Positions 9,129 through 17,189 of a stretch of 48,691 bases of DNA are shown one piece after another (the stretch's first letter is position 1; every line of letters begins with the position of its first letter). The stretch covers positions 1 through 48,691 of the forward strand of contig JBIOUX010000209.1 of assembly GCA_044867425.1 (NCBI GenBank), in the 5' to 3' direction. Both the position numbers and the translations under genes were made by a program. The notes beneath the pieces were generated by a model, which had not been told where the DNA came from, ran no database searches, and saw only the letters and a program-made list of their open reading frames with translations. This DNA comes from CAWBJP01 sp044867425. Its GTDB lineage: Bacteria > Actinomycetota > Acidimicrobiia > IMCC26256 > BP-133.

Positions 9129-9803
9129 ATGATCCGCTGCGTGCTGGGCGACCGGTCGGCCTTCTTCACCGAGGGTCTGACCTCCGTGCTCCGCCGGGGA
9201 GGCGAAGCCGCCATCGTGGGCTCGACGGCCGAGCCCAGCGACCTGCCGGGCCTGGTGGCCCGGCTCCGGCCCGACGTCGCCATCGTGAGCTTCGAGCCGC
9301 CGGCGGCCGCGCTGGCCGCCACCCGGGCCCTCCGATCCGACACCGGAAGCGCCGTGGTCGACCCGCCGGTGCTGCTGTTGACCTGGTCGCGCCGGGAGGA
9401 CGATCTCCTCGACGCCCTGCGGGCGGGGGCGACCGGTTTCGTCCACAAGGAGGTGGACCCCGCCGACCTGACCCTGGCGGTGGTCGAGGTGGCCTCGGGC
9501 CGCACCGCCTTCCCGCTCGGTTGGGAGCGGCTGCTGGTGTCCCGGCTCGATGGGCACCGGCCCACCGGGCAGCGCCGGGGCGACCCCGTCACCCTCACCC
9601 GCCGGGAGCGGGACATCGTCCAGCTCATCGTCGACGGGCACTCCAACAAGGCCCTCGCCGCCTCGCTCGGGATCGCCCACCAGACGGCCAAGAACCACGT
9701 GCGCCATGTCATGGCCAAGCTCCGGGTCACGTCCCGGGTGCAGCTGTGCGCCTGGGCCCTGGAGCGGGGCTACGCCCCCAGCGCCACCGCCGCCACGGCC
9801 TAG
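9129..9803 (+). CDS. LuxR-type regulator with degenerate receiver domain
   Basis: Predicted 224-residue NarL/LuxR-like protein. Residues 1-120 have a receiver fold (helix/strand pattern, conserved Lys in TGFVHKEV), and residues 150-210 are a clear LuxR HTH (LTRRERDIVQLIVDGHSNKA, then HQTAKNHVRHVMAKL). The receiver lacks its chemistry: the acidic pair near the N-terminus is reduced to G7-D8, and the phospho-acceptor position in PDVAIVSFEPP is Ser54 instead of Asp. It is therefore probably not switched by phosphorylation and may respond to a ligand or to dimer partners. The ATG is 9 bases after GAAGGGG; a GTG at 9120 is closer and less likely. No kinase is adjacent. Confidence 0.87.
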   Translation: MIRCVLGDRSAFFTEGLTSVLRRGGEAAIVGSTAEPSDLPGLVARLRPDVAIVSFEPPAAALAATRALRSDTGSAVVDPPVLLLTWSRREDDLLDALRAGATGFVHKEVDPADLTLAVVEVASGRTAFPLGWERLLVSRLDGHRPTGQRRGDPVTLTRRERDIVQLIVDGHSNKALAASLGIAHQTAKNHVRHVMAKLRVTSRVQLCAWALERGYAPSATAATA

Positions 9804-9824
9804 CCGGGCCATACGCCGCCCTGC

Positions 9825-9871
9825 TTCCGGCGTTCCTGCGCAACGACAGGTGTCGCAGAGGAGCGCCGGAA
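9825..9871. terminator. Bidirectional hairpin between convergent genes
   Basis: TTCCGGCG (9825-9832) pairs with CGCCGGAA (9864-9871), and the stem continues through one mismatch and a bulge (TCCT/AGGA, GCG/CGC). It lies between the stops of the LuxR gene and the last gene of the polysaccharide operon. No T-run follows on either side, so efficiency is uncertain. Confidence 0.5.
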
Positions 9872-9976
9872 CCGGCCGCATGGAGCAGCAGCGCGGCGGA
9901 AGCGGCCGGCACGGCACCCCTCCGGCTGTCGGCATCCTTCAATGCGTCTTTTGAGTCGCCCCGGCTCCGGGAGCCC

Positions 9977-10945
9977 TCATGAACTCCGCTCCGCCGCCGG
10001 CGGACGGGACCGGAACCAGTCGAGGGTGGCAGCCAGGCCCTCCTCGGTGGTGGTGGTCGGCTTCCAGCCAAGCTCGGTGCCGGCCAGGCTCGGATCGAGG
10101 GCGGACCGGAGGACCTCGCCGGGCCGGGCCGGGGCGTAGACCGCCTCCGTCCCCGTGGCGGTCAGGCGGGCCATGGTGGCGTAGAGGTCGTTCACGCTCG
10201 TCTCTTTCCCGGTCCCCACGTTGAGGACGAGACCGGAGGCGGCGCCAGGCTCCTTGGCCCGGGAGAAGGCGTCGACGACGTCGTCGACGTAGACGAAGTC
10301 CCGGGTCTGGCCCCCGTCGCCGTAGATGGTGACCGGCTCGCCGTCGAGCAGGCGCCGGGCGAAGATGGCCACCACCCCGGCCTCTCCGAACGGGTCCTGG
10401 CGGGGCCCGTAGACGTTGGCCAGGGCGAGAACGGCGTATTCGAGGCCATGGATGGCGGCGTAGAAATGGAGGTAATCCCCCACCGCCTTCTTGGCCACGC
10501 CGTACGGGGAAACGGGCTGGTGGGGGTGGCTCTCCGGTGTGGGCAGATCGGTGGGCGTTCCGTAGAGGGTGCCGCCCGAGCCGGCGAAGACGACCTTGTG
10601 GGCCCCGCCCCGGCGGGCGCCCTCCAGCACGTGCAGGGAGCCGATCACGTTGACGCCGGCGTCCAGGGCGGGGTCGGCGATCGACACCCGCACATCGGCC
10701 TGGGCGGCGAGGTGGAACACCACCTCGGGCTGCCGCTTGGCCACCAGGTCGACGGTCTCGGGCGCCCGGATGTCGAAACGGTGGAAGGAGAAGCGACCCC
10801 CGCCCCGGGCCCGGGCGCCGGCCAGGTTGGCCAGCGCTCCCGTCGACAGGTTGTCGATGGCGTCGACCTCATGGCCCTCGGCCAGCAGGCGCTCCACCAG
10901 TCCGGCTCCGATGAACCCGGCGCCGCCGGTCACGAGAGTCCTCAT
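9977..10945 (-). CDS. NAD-dependent sugar-nucleotide epimerase (GalE-like)
   Basis: Predicted 322-residue extended short-chain dehydrogenase. The dinucleotide motif GGAGFIG is at 7-13, the catalytic pair is Y148xxxK152 (PYGVAKKA), and AGSGGTLYG supplies the Ser/Thr position. NVYGPRQDP and YGDGGQTRDFVYVDD are typical of UDP-glucose or UDP-GlcNAc 4-epimerases. The exact substrate cannot be read from the sequence. It is the last gene of the minus-strand polysaccharide operon, 13 bp after the nucleotidyltransferase, so it probably provides an epimerised sugar donor for the glycan assembled by the cluster. Confidence 0.88.
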   Translation of the reverse strand: MRTLVTGGAGFIGAGLVERLLAEGHEVDAIDNLSTGALANLAGARARGGGRFSFHRFDIRAPETVDLVAKRQPEVVFHLAAQADVRVSIADPALDAGVNVIGSLHVLEGARRGGAHKVVFAGSGGTLYGTPTDLPTPESHPHQPVSPYGVAKKAVGDYLHFYAAIHGLEYAVLALANVYGPRQDPFGEAGVVAIFARRLLDGEPVTIYGDGGQTRDFVYVDDVVDAFSRAKEPGAASGLVLNVGTGKETSVNDLYATMARLTATGTEAVYAPARPGEVLRSALDPSLAGTELGWKPTTTTEEGLAATLDWFRSRPPAAERSS

Positions 10946-10958
10946 GAGCGGGCCACCT

Positions 10959-11951
10959 TCAGACCGCCTCCACCCGGGCCCCGGCCAGCCGGGCCCCGGG
11001 GGGGACCGACGCTCGGGGGCCGACCACGCTGATGCTCTCCACCGTCGCTCCGGCGCCGATCACGGCCTCGGCGCCGACCACGGAATCGACCACCACGGCG
11101 CCGGCCTCGACCCGGGCGCCCTCCAGGAGCACGGACCGAACCACCCCGGCACCTTCCCCGACCACGGTTCGGGGGCCGAGCACGGACGATTCCAGGGTGG
11201 CGCCGGCAGCCACGCGGGCGTCGGGCGGACAGAGGGACTCGCCCCCGGCCAGCAGGTCGAGATTGGCCTGGAGGTACTTGGACGGGGTGCCGATGTCGAG
11301 CCAGTAGCCAGGGGAGGCGAGGGCGAAGAGCTTGGCGTCGCGCCCCAGGAGGGCGGGGAACGTCTCCCGCTCGATGGACACGGCCCGGCCCGACGGGATG
11401 AGGCCCAGCACCGAGGCCTCCAAGACGTAGGTTCCGGCGTTGATCCAGTTGGTGGGCGCGTGCCCGGGGGACGGCTTCTCCACGAACCCGACCACCCGCC
11501 CGTCGGGGGCGGTGGGAACCACCCCGAAGGCCGAAGGGTCCTCCACCCGGGTGAGGGCGATGGTGGCCTCCGCCCCCGCCCCGTCGTGGAAGCGGACCAG
11601 GGCGGACACGTCCAGGTCGGTCAGGACGTCGCCGTTGCACACCAGGAAGCGGTCGGTGAACCCCCCGAACTCGGCGGCGAAGCGGATGGCGCCGGCGGTG
11701 CCCAGCGGCTCGGGCTCCACGGCGTAGGAGAGGCGCAGGCCGGCCACGGCACCGTCGGCGAAGTGCCCGGTGAACGCATCGGGCCGGTAGCCGATGGAGA
11801 GCACCACGTCGGTCACGCCGTGGCCCGCCAGCCAGGTCAGCTGGTGCTCGAGGAACGGGCGGTTGGCGATGGGCAGCAGCGGTTTGGGGGTGGCGTAGGT
11901 CAGGGGCCGCAGGCGCGTGCCTTCACCGCCGGCCAGCACGACCGCTTTCAA
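10959..11951 (-). CDS. Sugar-phosphate nucleotidyltransferase
   Basis: Predicted 330-residue enzyme that makes an NDP-sugar from a sugar 1-phosphate and NTP. The N-terminal signature AGGEGTRLRPLT (residues 7-18), TPKPLLPIANRP, the metal-binding CNGDVLTD and FVEKP are all present. After about residue 235 a left-handed beta-helix of hexapeptide repeats follows (VVGEGAGVV, VIGAGATV), as in GDP-mannose pyrophosphorylase-like proteins. The closest functional guess is mannose-1-phosphate guanylyltransferase or glucose-1-phosphate thymidylyltransferase. Since no RmlA is otherwise present beside rmlB/rmlD, it may feed that pathway, though its C-terminal domain is longer than a typical RmlA. Spacing to its neighbours is 10-13 bp. 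Confidence 0.87.
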   Translation of the reverse strand: MKAVVLAGGEGTRLRPLTYATPKPLLPIANRPFLEHQLTWLAGHGVTDVVLSIGYRPDAFTGHFADGAVAGLRLSYAVEPEPLGTAGAIRFAAEFGGFTDRFLVCNGDVLTDLDVSALVRFHDGAGAEATIALTRVEDPSAFGVVPTAPDGRVVGFVEKPSPGHAPTNWINAGTYVLEASVLGLIPSGRAVSIERETFPALLGRDAKLFALASPGYWLDIGTPSKYLQANLDLLAGGESLCPPDARVAAGATLESSVLGPRTVVGEGAGVVRSVLLEGARVEAGAVVVDSVVGAEAVIGAGATVESISVVGPRASVPPGARLAGARVEAV

Positions 11952-11961
11952 ACCCGGCCGC

Positions 11962-12636
11962 TCACCCGCTGGTGGGGGTGGTCGCCGGGGCCTCGCTGCT
12001 GGGCGTGGTCTCCGGCGGGGTCGTGTCGGGCGTCGGGCCGCCGACGTCGCTCGGGTTCTGGCCGGAGGTGGCGATCGGCGGCGTGCCGATGTCCTCCCCG
12101 TCGGGCAGGAAGGCGAGGGCGATGACGTCCCGGTCGGCGGGCACGTAGCGGGCCGGGTTGCCCTTCTTCTCCTTGCCGTTGACCGACCAGCGCAGCTTGC
12201 CCGGCTTCTTGTCGAGGTTGACGCACTCGTCCCCGTTCTTCAGGTCGGTGCCGTCGCCCAGCTTGATCGAGTCGTTGGTGACCTTCTCGTCGGCCTGGGA
12301 GAGGAAGAGGCCCACGGTGGCGTTCTCGTTGGCCCCGGCCCGGGAGTAGGGGTGCATGTGGATGAACCCGTCGCCGTGGGAGTGGATCCCCTTGGCCGAT
12401 TCGTACTGGGGCGTGTTGGGCTTCCACTGGCCGCAGATGTTGATGCCGAGCGCGGCGTGCTGGTGCTCGCCGATGTTGGGGCCGGTCTGGGCGCCGGCGT
12501 TGGTGCCGCTCTTGCTGGCGATGATGCCGATGATGCCGAGGAGGGCGATGACTCCGATGATGGCCATGAACCCGAGCGTCCCCGACTTGCGCGCCTTCGG
12601 CTTGCGGATGTTCTTCTTCCTGGGGCCCTTCGCCAT
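11962..12636 (-). CDS. His-rich single-pass membrane protein, unknown function
   Basis: Predicted 224-residue protein: a very basic cytoplasmic N-terminus (GPRKKNIRKPKARK), one membrane segment (about residues 22-41), then an extracytoplasmic domain. That domain contains HQHAALGINICG and HSHGDGFIHMHPYS, a cluster of histidines that could bind a metal, and two cysteines that could form a disulfide. The C-terminal 40 residues are a Pro/Thr/Ser-rich tail (TTPPETTPSSEAP) of cell-wall linker type. Similar conserved hypothetical proteins occur in actinobacteria; function is not known. It lies inside the polysaccharide operon between the nucleotidyltransferase and a glycosyltransferase, suggesting a role at the cell surface. 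The ATG begins the basic segment; upstream codons have no bias. Confidence 0.72.
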   Translation of the reverse strand: MAKGPRKKNIRKPKARKSGTLGFMAIIGVIALLGIIGIIASKSGTNAGAQTGPNIGEHQHAALGINICGQWKPNTPQYESAKGIHSHGDGFIHMHPYSRAGANENATVGLFLSQADEKVTNDSIKLGDGTDLKNGDECVNLDKKPGKLRWSVNGKEKKGNPARYVPADRDVIALAFLPDGEDIGTPPIATSGQNPSDVGGPTPDTTPPETTPSSEAPATTPTSG

Positions 12637-12647
12637 GCTGCGAGAGG

Positions 12648-13541
12648 CTAGCGGCTGGCCACCTGGGCGGTGGTTCGCTCGGGCCGGAGGGCGGCAGCTT
12701 TGTGATGGGCCATGGCCAACAGCGCCCGGCCGGCGAGGAATCCGGCGGCGGCGGGCAGCAGCAGGAGGCGCCGCCGTCCGGTGAAGCGCCGGGTGGCGAA
12801 GCGGTAGAGCGAGCGGTGGTGCTCGGCGATCATGCGGTAGGGGGCCCCGGCGGTGCTCACCCCGAGCAGGTGCTCGACCCGGGCGCCGGGCTCGTAGCCC
12901 ACCCGCCAGCCGGCCATCCGCAGCCGCCAGCACAGGTCGACGTCCTCCACGTACATGAAGTAGCGCTCGTCCCAGCCCCCCACCTCATCGAGGGCGGAGC
13001 GCCGGAGCCACACCGCCGCGCCCGACACCCAGTCCGCGTCGCGGGGCCGGGTGGCGTCGGCGTCGACCTGGCGGTACCGGCGGGTGAAGGGGTTGCCCGC
13101 CCAGAGGAAGTAGAGCAGGCCGTGGCCCACGGCGTCCGCCACCGACGGGACACAGCGGGCCGAGGGGTACACGGTCCCATCCGAGTTCAGGAGCGCGGGC
13201 CCCACGGCGCCAAGGTCGGCTTCGGCGTCGAAGCGGGCCAGGACAGCGGCCGCCGCCCCGGGCCGCAGGACGATGTCGGGGTTCAGGACCGCCACCACGG
13301 GGGCGCGGATGGCGGCGATCCCGAGGTTGGCCGCCCGGGCGTATCCCAGGTTCTCCCCTGCCGCCACCAGGGCGACAGCAGGGAACCGGTGGCGTAGCTC
13401 CTCGGCGGAGCCGTCCGAGGAGTCGTTGTCCACCACCACGATCTCGTCGGGTCCCTCCGCCAGGAGCGAGTCCACGCACCCGGAAAGGGCCGGCCCGGCG
13501 TTGTAGTTGACGACCACCGCCGCCCAGTGGCGCTCAGGCAC
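12648..13541 (-). CDS. Family 2 glycosyltransferase
   Basis: Predicted 297-residue inverting glycosyltransferase of the GT-A fold. VVVNYNAG at the N-terminus, VVDNDSSDGS, and NLGYARAANLG are standard GT2 motifs. VLNPDIVLRPG holds the DxD-like metal site, and MYVEDVDLCWRLR is the acidic ED motif of rhamnosyl-type GT2 proteins. A hydrophobic C-terminal segment (LLLLPAAAGFLAGRALLAMA) may associate it with the membrane. The start is a GTG that abuts the stop of the preceding glycosyltransferase with no gap, so expression is coupled. The likely acceptor is a lipid-linked glycan; the rhamnosyl donor would fit the rml genes upstream, but that is inference. Confidence 0.9.
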   Translation of the reverse strand: MPERHWAAVVVNYNAGPALSGCVDSLLAEGPDEIVVVDNDSSDGSAEELRHRFPAVALVAAGENLGYARAANLGIAAIRAPVVAVLNPDIVLRPGAAAAVLARFDAEADLGAVGPALLNSDGTVYPSARCVPSVADAVGHGLLYFLWAGNPFTRRYRQVDADATRPRDADWVSGAAVWLRRSALDEVGGWDERYFMYVEDVDLCWRLRMAGWRVGYEPGARVEHLLGVSTAGAPYRMIAEHHRSLYRFATRRFTGRRRLLLLPAAAGFLAGRALLAMAHHKAAALRPERTTAQVASR

Positions 13542-14663
13542 TCAGGACCTGAAGACTTCTTCGTAGACGGCCCAGGTGCGGCGGGCCGCTTCCGCCCAGG
13601 TGAAGCCGGCCGCTCGCTTCTGGCCCCGCCGCGACAGGTCTTCGGCCACAGTGGGATCGTCGATGATGCGCTCGATGGACTCGGCCAGCGCCTCGTCGTC
13701 CAGGGGGTCGACGAGCAGGGCGGCATCCCCCGCCGTCTCGGGCAGCGCCGAGATGTTGGAGGTCACCACCGGGGTGCCACAGGCCATGGCCTCGAGGACG
13801 GGCATGCCGAAGCCCTCGTAGAGCGACGGGTACACGAAGGCGGCAGCCCGGGCGTAGAGGGCGGCCAGCTCGGATCGGGGCAGCGACCCCTCGCTCACGA
13901 TGGTGCGGGTGTGCATGCCCCGAAGGCGCAGGCCCTCCCCCACCTCGTCGCCCAGCCAGCCGTTGGGACCGTGGAGCACGAGGGTCAGCAGGGGGTGACG
14001 CTCCGCCACCCGGGTGAAGGCGTCGAGGACCGCCACCACGTTCTTGCGCTGCTCCTGGGTGCCCACCCACAGGACGTAGGGCTCGGCGATCCCCCGCCGC
14101 TTCCACAGCCGCTCGGCGTCGTGGACGCCCAGGTCGCTCATCTCGACCCCGTGGGGCACGACCCGGATGCGTTCCCGGTCGACGCCGTAGAACTCCTCCA
14201 CGTCGAGGGCGGTGGAACGGGACGGGCAGATCACCCGGGCCGCTTCGGCGGCGGTGATGGCCGCGGCCCGCTTGTACAGGGACCGGGCCCGCCGCGGGTA
14301 CCGGTCGGCGAAGCGGATGGGAGCCAGGTCGTGCACGGTCACGACCAGGGTTGCGCCGCCCGGAGGGGTGATGGCCGGGCCGGTGGAGTGAACCACGTCG
14401 AGATCCCCGCACACCGTCTGGGGCGCCGGGCGGCGCTCGGCCATCCACACGTCGTAAAGGCGGTCCCGCTCCAGGGTGAAGCTCTGGCGTTCCACACCGA
14501 GCGCCTCCACTTCGGGTGGGGCCGTCTCGTGGGCGGCGTGGAAGAGGACCAGATCGCTGCTGTGGCCCGTCTCCACCAGCCCCCGGCACAGCGACAGGGC
14601 GTAGACGCCGACGCCGGTTGGGATCCGTTGGAACATCGGCTCGGCGTTGAGACCGGCGCGCAT
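13542..14663 (-). CDS. Family 4 glycosyltransferase
   Basis: Predicted 373-residue GT-B fold retaining glycosyltransferase. Signatures: GVGVYALSLCRGL near the N-terminus, VVPHGVEM at the domain hinge, YVLWVGTQEQRKN opening the donor domain, and the E-x7-E motif in PSLYEGFGMPVLEAMACGTPVV. The donor is not predictable. It follows UDP-xylose synthase by 33 bp and directly abuts the GT2 gene, so the two transferases probably act in sequence on the same glycan. No signal peptide or membrane anchor is present, consistent with action at the inner face of the membrane. Confidence 0.92.
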   Translation of the reverse strand: MRAGLNAEPMFQRIPTGVGVYALSLCRGLVETGHSSDLVLFHAAHETAPPEVEALGVERQSFTLERDRLYDVWMAERRPAPQTVCGDLDVVHSTGPAITPPGGATLVVTVHDLAPIRFADRYPRRARSLYKRAAAITAAEAARVICPSRSTALDVEEFYGVDRERIRVVPHGVEMSDLGVHDAERLWKRRGIAEPYVLWVGTQEQRKNVVAVLDAFTRVAERHPLLTLVLHGPNGWLGDEVGEGLRLRGMHTRTIVSEGSLPRSELAALYARAAAFVYPSLYEGFGMPVLEAMACGTPVVTSNISALPETAGDAALLVDPLDDEALAESIERIIDDPTVAEDLSRRGQKRAAGFTWAEAARRTWAVYEEVFRS

Positions 14664-14696
14664 CGCTACTTCTTACCCGCTTCCAGGGACGATCGG

Positions 14697-15665
14697 TCAT
14701 ACCGCATGGCGAAACCACTCCACCGTACGGGCCAGGCCCTCCGGGAGAGAAACCCGCGGGCGCCAGCCCAGGACCCGCTCGGCCAGGGTGATGTCCGGCC
14801 GGCGCCGGACGGGATCGTCTTCGGGCAGCGGCTCGAAGACGATGTCGGAGTCTGAGCCGGTCATGGCGAGCACCAGCTTGGCCAGCTCCAGCACCGTGTG
14901 CTCATCGGGATTGCCGATATTGACCGGATCACCCCGCCAATCCGAATCGAGGAGGGCGCAAAGGCCCGCGATCTGATCGTCGACGTAGCAGAAGGACCGG
15001 CTCTGGGACCCGTCTCCGTAGACGGTGAGCGGCTTGCCGGCCAGGGCCTGGACGACGAAGTTGGACACCACCCGCCCGTCGCCCGGCCTCAGACGGGGCC
15101 CGTAGGTGTTGAAAATCCTGGCGATCCGGACATCCTGGCCGTGGACCCGGCGGTGGGCGGTGGTCAGCGCCTCGGCGAAGCGCTTGGCCTCGTCGTAGAC
15201 GGACCGGGGACCCACGGGGTTGACGTTGCCCCAGTAGGTCTCCGGCTGGGGGTGGACGAGCGGGTCGCCGTAGACCTCGCTGGTGGAGGTGAGGAGGTAG
15301 CGGGCATCCTTGGCCCGGGCCAGCTCGAGTGTGAGGCGGGTGCCTTCCGAGCCGGTCAGGAGCGTCTCCAGGGGCCGGGCCAGGTAGTCGGCCGGGCTGG
15401 CCGCGCTGGCCAGGTGGCACACCGCGTCGAGCGGCCCGCCGAAGGGCAGGGGCCGGGTGACGTCGTGGGCCACGAACGAGAACCCGGCCATCCCGTTGAG
15501 ATCGGCGAGGTTGGCGCGGCTGCCCGAGGAGCAGTCGTCCACCGCCACCACCTCGTCGCCCCGGGCGAGGAGGGCCCGGCACAGGTGCGAGCCCAGGAAC
15601 CCGGCGCCCCCGGTGACCAGGATCCGACGGGGCTCCGAGGCTCCCCGCCCGCTTGTCCCCCTCAC
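14697..15665 (-). CDS. UDP-glucuronate decarboxylase (UDP-xylose synthase)
   Basis: Predicted 322-residue extended SDR. The motifs GGAGFLGSH, STSEVYGDP, YDEAKRFAE (catalytic Tyr and Lys), RIFNTYGPR and YGDGSQSRSFCYVDD are characteristic of UDP-xylose synthases, which convert UDP-glucuronate to UDP-xylose with bound NAD. Context agrees: the preceding gene makes UDP-glucuronate, and the GTG start overlaps that gene's stop by four bases (GTGA). A bifunctional 4-keto-pentose-forming relative cannot be excluded. It places pentose in the surface glycan made by the operon. Confidence 0.88.
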   Translation of the reverse strand: MRGTSGRGASEPRRILVTGGAGFLGSHLCRALLARGDEVVAVDDCSSGSRANLADLNGMAGFSFVAHDVTRPLPFGGPLDAVCHLASAASPADYLARPLETLLTGSEGTRLTLELARAKDARYLLTSTSEVYGDPLVHPQPETYWGNVNPVGPRSVYDEAKRFAEALTTAHRRVHGQDVRIARIFNTYGPRLRPGDGRVVSNFVVQALAGKPLTVYGDGSQSRSFCYVDDQIAGLCALLDSDWRGDPVNIGNPDEHTVLELAKLVLAMTGSDSDIVFEPLPEDDPVRRRPDITLAERVLGWRPRVSLPEGLARTVEWFRHAV

Positions 15666-17101
15666 CTCCCCATGCCTTCGTAGTGGAAGCCCCGACGGCG
15701 CAGGGCGGCCGGGTCGAGGATGTTGCGGACGTCGACCACCCGGGGGGCAGACATCAGATCGGACAGCCGGTCGAGGTCGCAGAAGCGGAACTCGTCCCAC
15801 TCGGTGAGGACGGCCAGCACGTCCGCATCCCGGCACGCCTCGTAGGGATCCGACGCGATCAGCAGATGCTCCTCCGGGACGGCCGGCCGCAGCGCCGGCC
15901 CGGGCCCGGGCGTCGCCGGCTCGCCGGCCGTGGCACCGCCCAGGACCACCTCGACCGGTGCTTCGGTGAGGACGACCTCGGGGGGCCGGACGAGCAGGTC
16001 CCGGGCCCGATCTCCCGCCACCGGGTCGTAGGCCGCCACCGAGGCGCCGGCCCCCAGCAGCCCTTCCACGACGGCCAGGGCCGGCGACTCCCGCAGGTCG
16101 TCGGTCCCCGCCTTGAACGTGAGGCCCCAGGCGGCCACCCGCACCCCGTCCAGGCGGCCGTCCCCCCCGCCCGCCGCCCGGGCGATCTTCCGCACCACCC
16201 GGTCGCGTTGCTCCCGGTTGACGTCCACCACGCCCCGCAGGATGGCGAAGTCGTAGCCGGCCTCCTCCGCCACCCGGATCAGGGCGGCCGTGTCCTTGGG
16301 CAGGCACGAGCCCCCGAACCCGGGGCCGGGCCGCAGGTAGTCGAAGCCGATGCGGGCGTCGTAGCCCATCCCCAGGGTGACCTCCCGCACGTCGGCATCG
16401 ACCGCCTCGCAGAGGATGGCGATGGCGTTGATGAAGGACACCTTGGTGGCCAGGAAGCAGTTGGAGGCGTACTTGATCATCTCCGCCGAGGCGCAGTCGG
16501 TCACCAGGACGGGCGCCTGCACACCCTTGTAGAGGGAGGAGACCCGGACGGCCGCCTCCGGTTCGTCGCAACCGACGACGATCCGGTCGGGATGGAGGAA
16601 GTCGTAGACGGCGCTGCCCTCCCGGAGGAACTCGGGGTTGGAGACCACGCCCACATCCCGGGCGCTCCGGCCGGCGGACTCCAGCCACCGGCGCAGGAGC
16701 CCGGCGGAGCCCGGGGGCATGGTGGACTTGGCCACCACCACCGAGCCGGGCTGGAGGACGGGGGCGATCTCCGCCAGCGCCGCCCGGACGTGGGACAGGT
16801 CGGCGGCGCCTCCCTTGCCGTCGGGGTCCGCGCCCTCGGGGGTGGGGACGCAGAGGACGATGAACTCGGCTTCGTGGGCGGCGCTCCCGGCCCCGAGGAC
16901 GAACGTGAGCCGGGCGCTGTGCAGGCCTTCGGCCACCAGCTCCGCCAGCCCCTCCTCCAGGATGGGGACCTCACCCCGGGAGAGACGGGCCAGCTTCTCC
17001 ACGTCCACGTCGCCACAGGCGACGTCGTGGCCGAGGTGGGCCAGGCAGGCGGCCGTGGTCAGCCCGACGTACCCCGCCCCCACCACCCCGACTCTGCTCA
17101 T
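15662..17101 (-). CDS. UDP-glucose 6-dehydrogenase
   Basis: Predicted 479-residue enzyme oxidising UDP-glucose to UDP-glucuronate with two NAD. The N-terminal GVVGAGYVGL holds the nucleotide loop. KSTMPPG, NPEFLREGSA and the catalytic cysteine in GFGGSCLPKD (C266) are all in place, and GLTFKAGTDDLRESP starts the C-terminal domain. It is about 40 residues longer than common relatives because of a Pro/Gly/Ala-rich insert (around residues 370-410) in the C-terminal domain. The ATG lies inside one end of repeat R2 and follows rmlD by 82 bp. GDP-mannose dehydrogenase is a related alternative, but the coupling to UDP-xylose synthase favours UDP-glucose. Confidence 0.9.
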   Translation of the reverse strand: MSRVGVVGAGYVGLTTAACLAHLGHDVACGDVDVEKLARLSRGEVPILEEGLAELVAEGLHSARLTFVLGAGSAAHEAEFIVLCVPTPEGADPDGKGGAADLSHVRAALAEIAPVLQPGSVVVAKSTMPPGSAGLLRRWLESAGRSARDVGVVSNPEFLREGSAVYDFLHPDRIVVGCDEPEAAVRVSSLYKGVQAPVLVTDCASAEMIKYASNCFLATKVSFINAIAILCEAVDADVREVTLGMGYDARIGFDYLRPGPGFGGSCLPKDTAALIRVAEEAGYDFAILRGVVDVNREQRDRVVRKIARAAGGGDGRLDGVRVAAWGLTFKAGTDDLRESPALAVVEGLLGAGASVAAYDPVAGDRARDLLVRPPEVVLTEAPVEVVLGGATAGEPATPGPGPALRPAVPEEHLLIASDPYEACRDADVLAVLTEWDEFRFCDLDRLSDLMSAPRVVDVRNILDPAALRRRGFHYEGMGR

Positions 17102-17189
17102 GGCTCTTCGCCTTGCGGCTCATCGCTGTGCGGCTGGGGGCCCCAGCCCCAACCGCCAAGCCGTGCTCCGCACGTCTTGTTGCTCATGG
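17095..17189 (-). repeat. R2 repeat, copy 1, bounded by 9-bp direct repeats
   Basis: This element fills the space between the rmlD stop and the UDP-glucose dehydrogenase start. Read on the minus strand it has TGCGGAGC, a GGCTGGGG/CCCCAGCC stem, then GCGATGAGCCGC and AGGCGAAGAGCC. The 9-bp sequence CCATGAGCA occurs at both ends: one copy supplies the downstream start codon, the other contains the upstream TGA stop. Direct repeats of this size look like a target-site duplication. Copy 2 is at 19080-19169 in the opposite orientation. Confidence 0.7.

Noticed and set aside
10959..11951. Calling the nucleotidyltransferase rmlA
   Set aside because: Its C-terminal beta-helix is longer than in RmlA and resembles mannose-1-phosphate guanylyltransferase-like proteins; substrate is left open.
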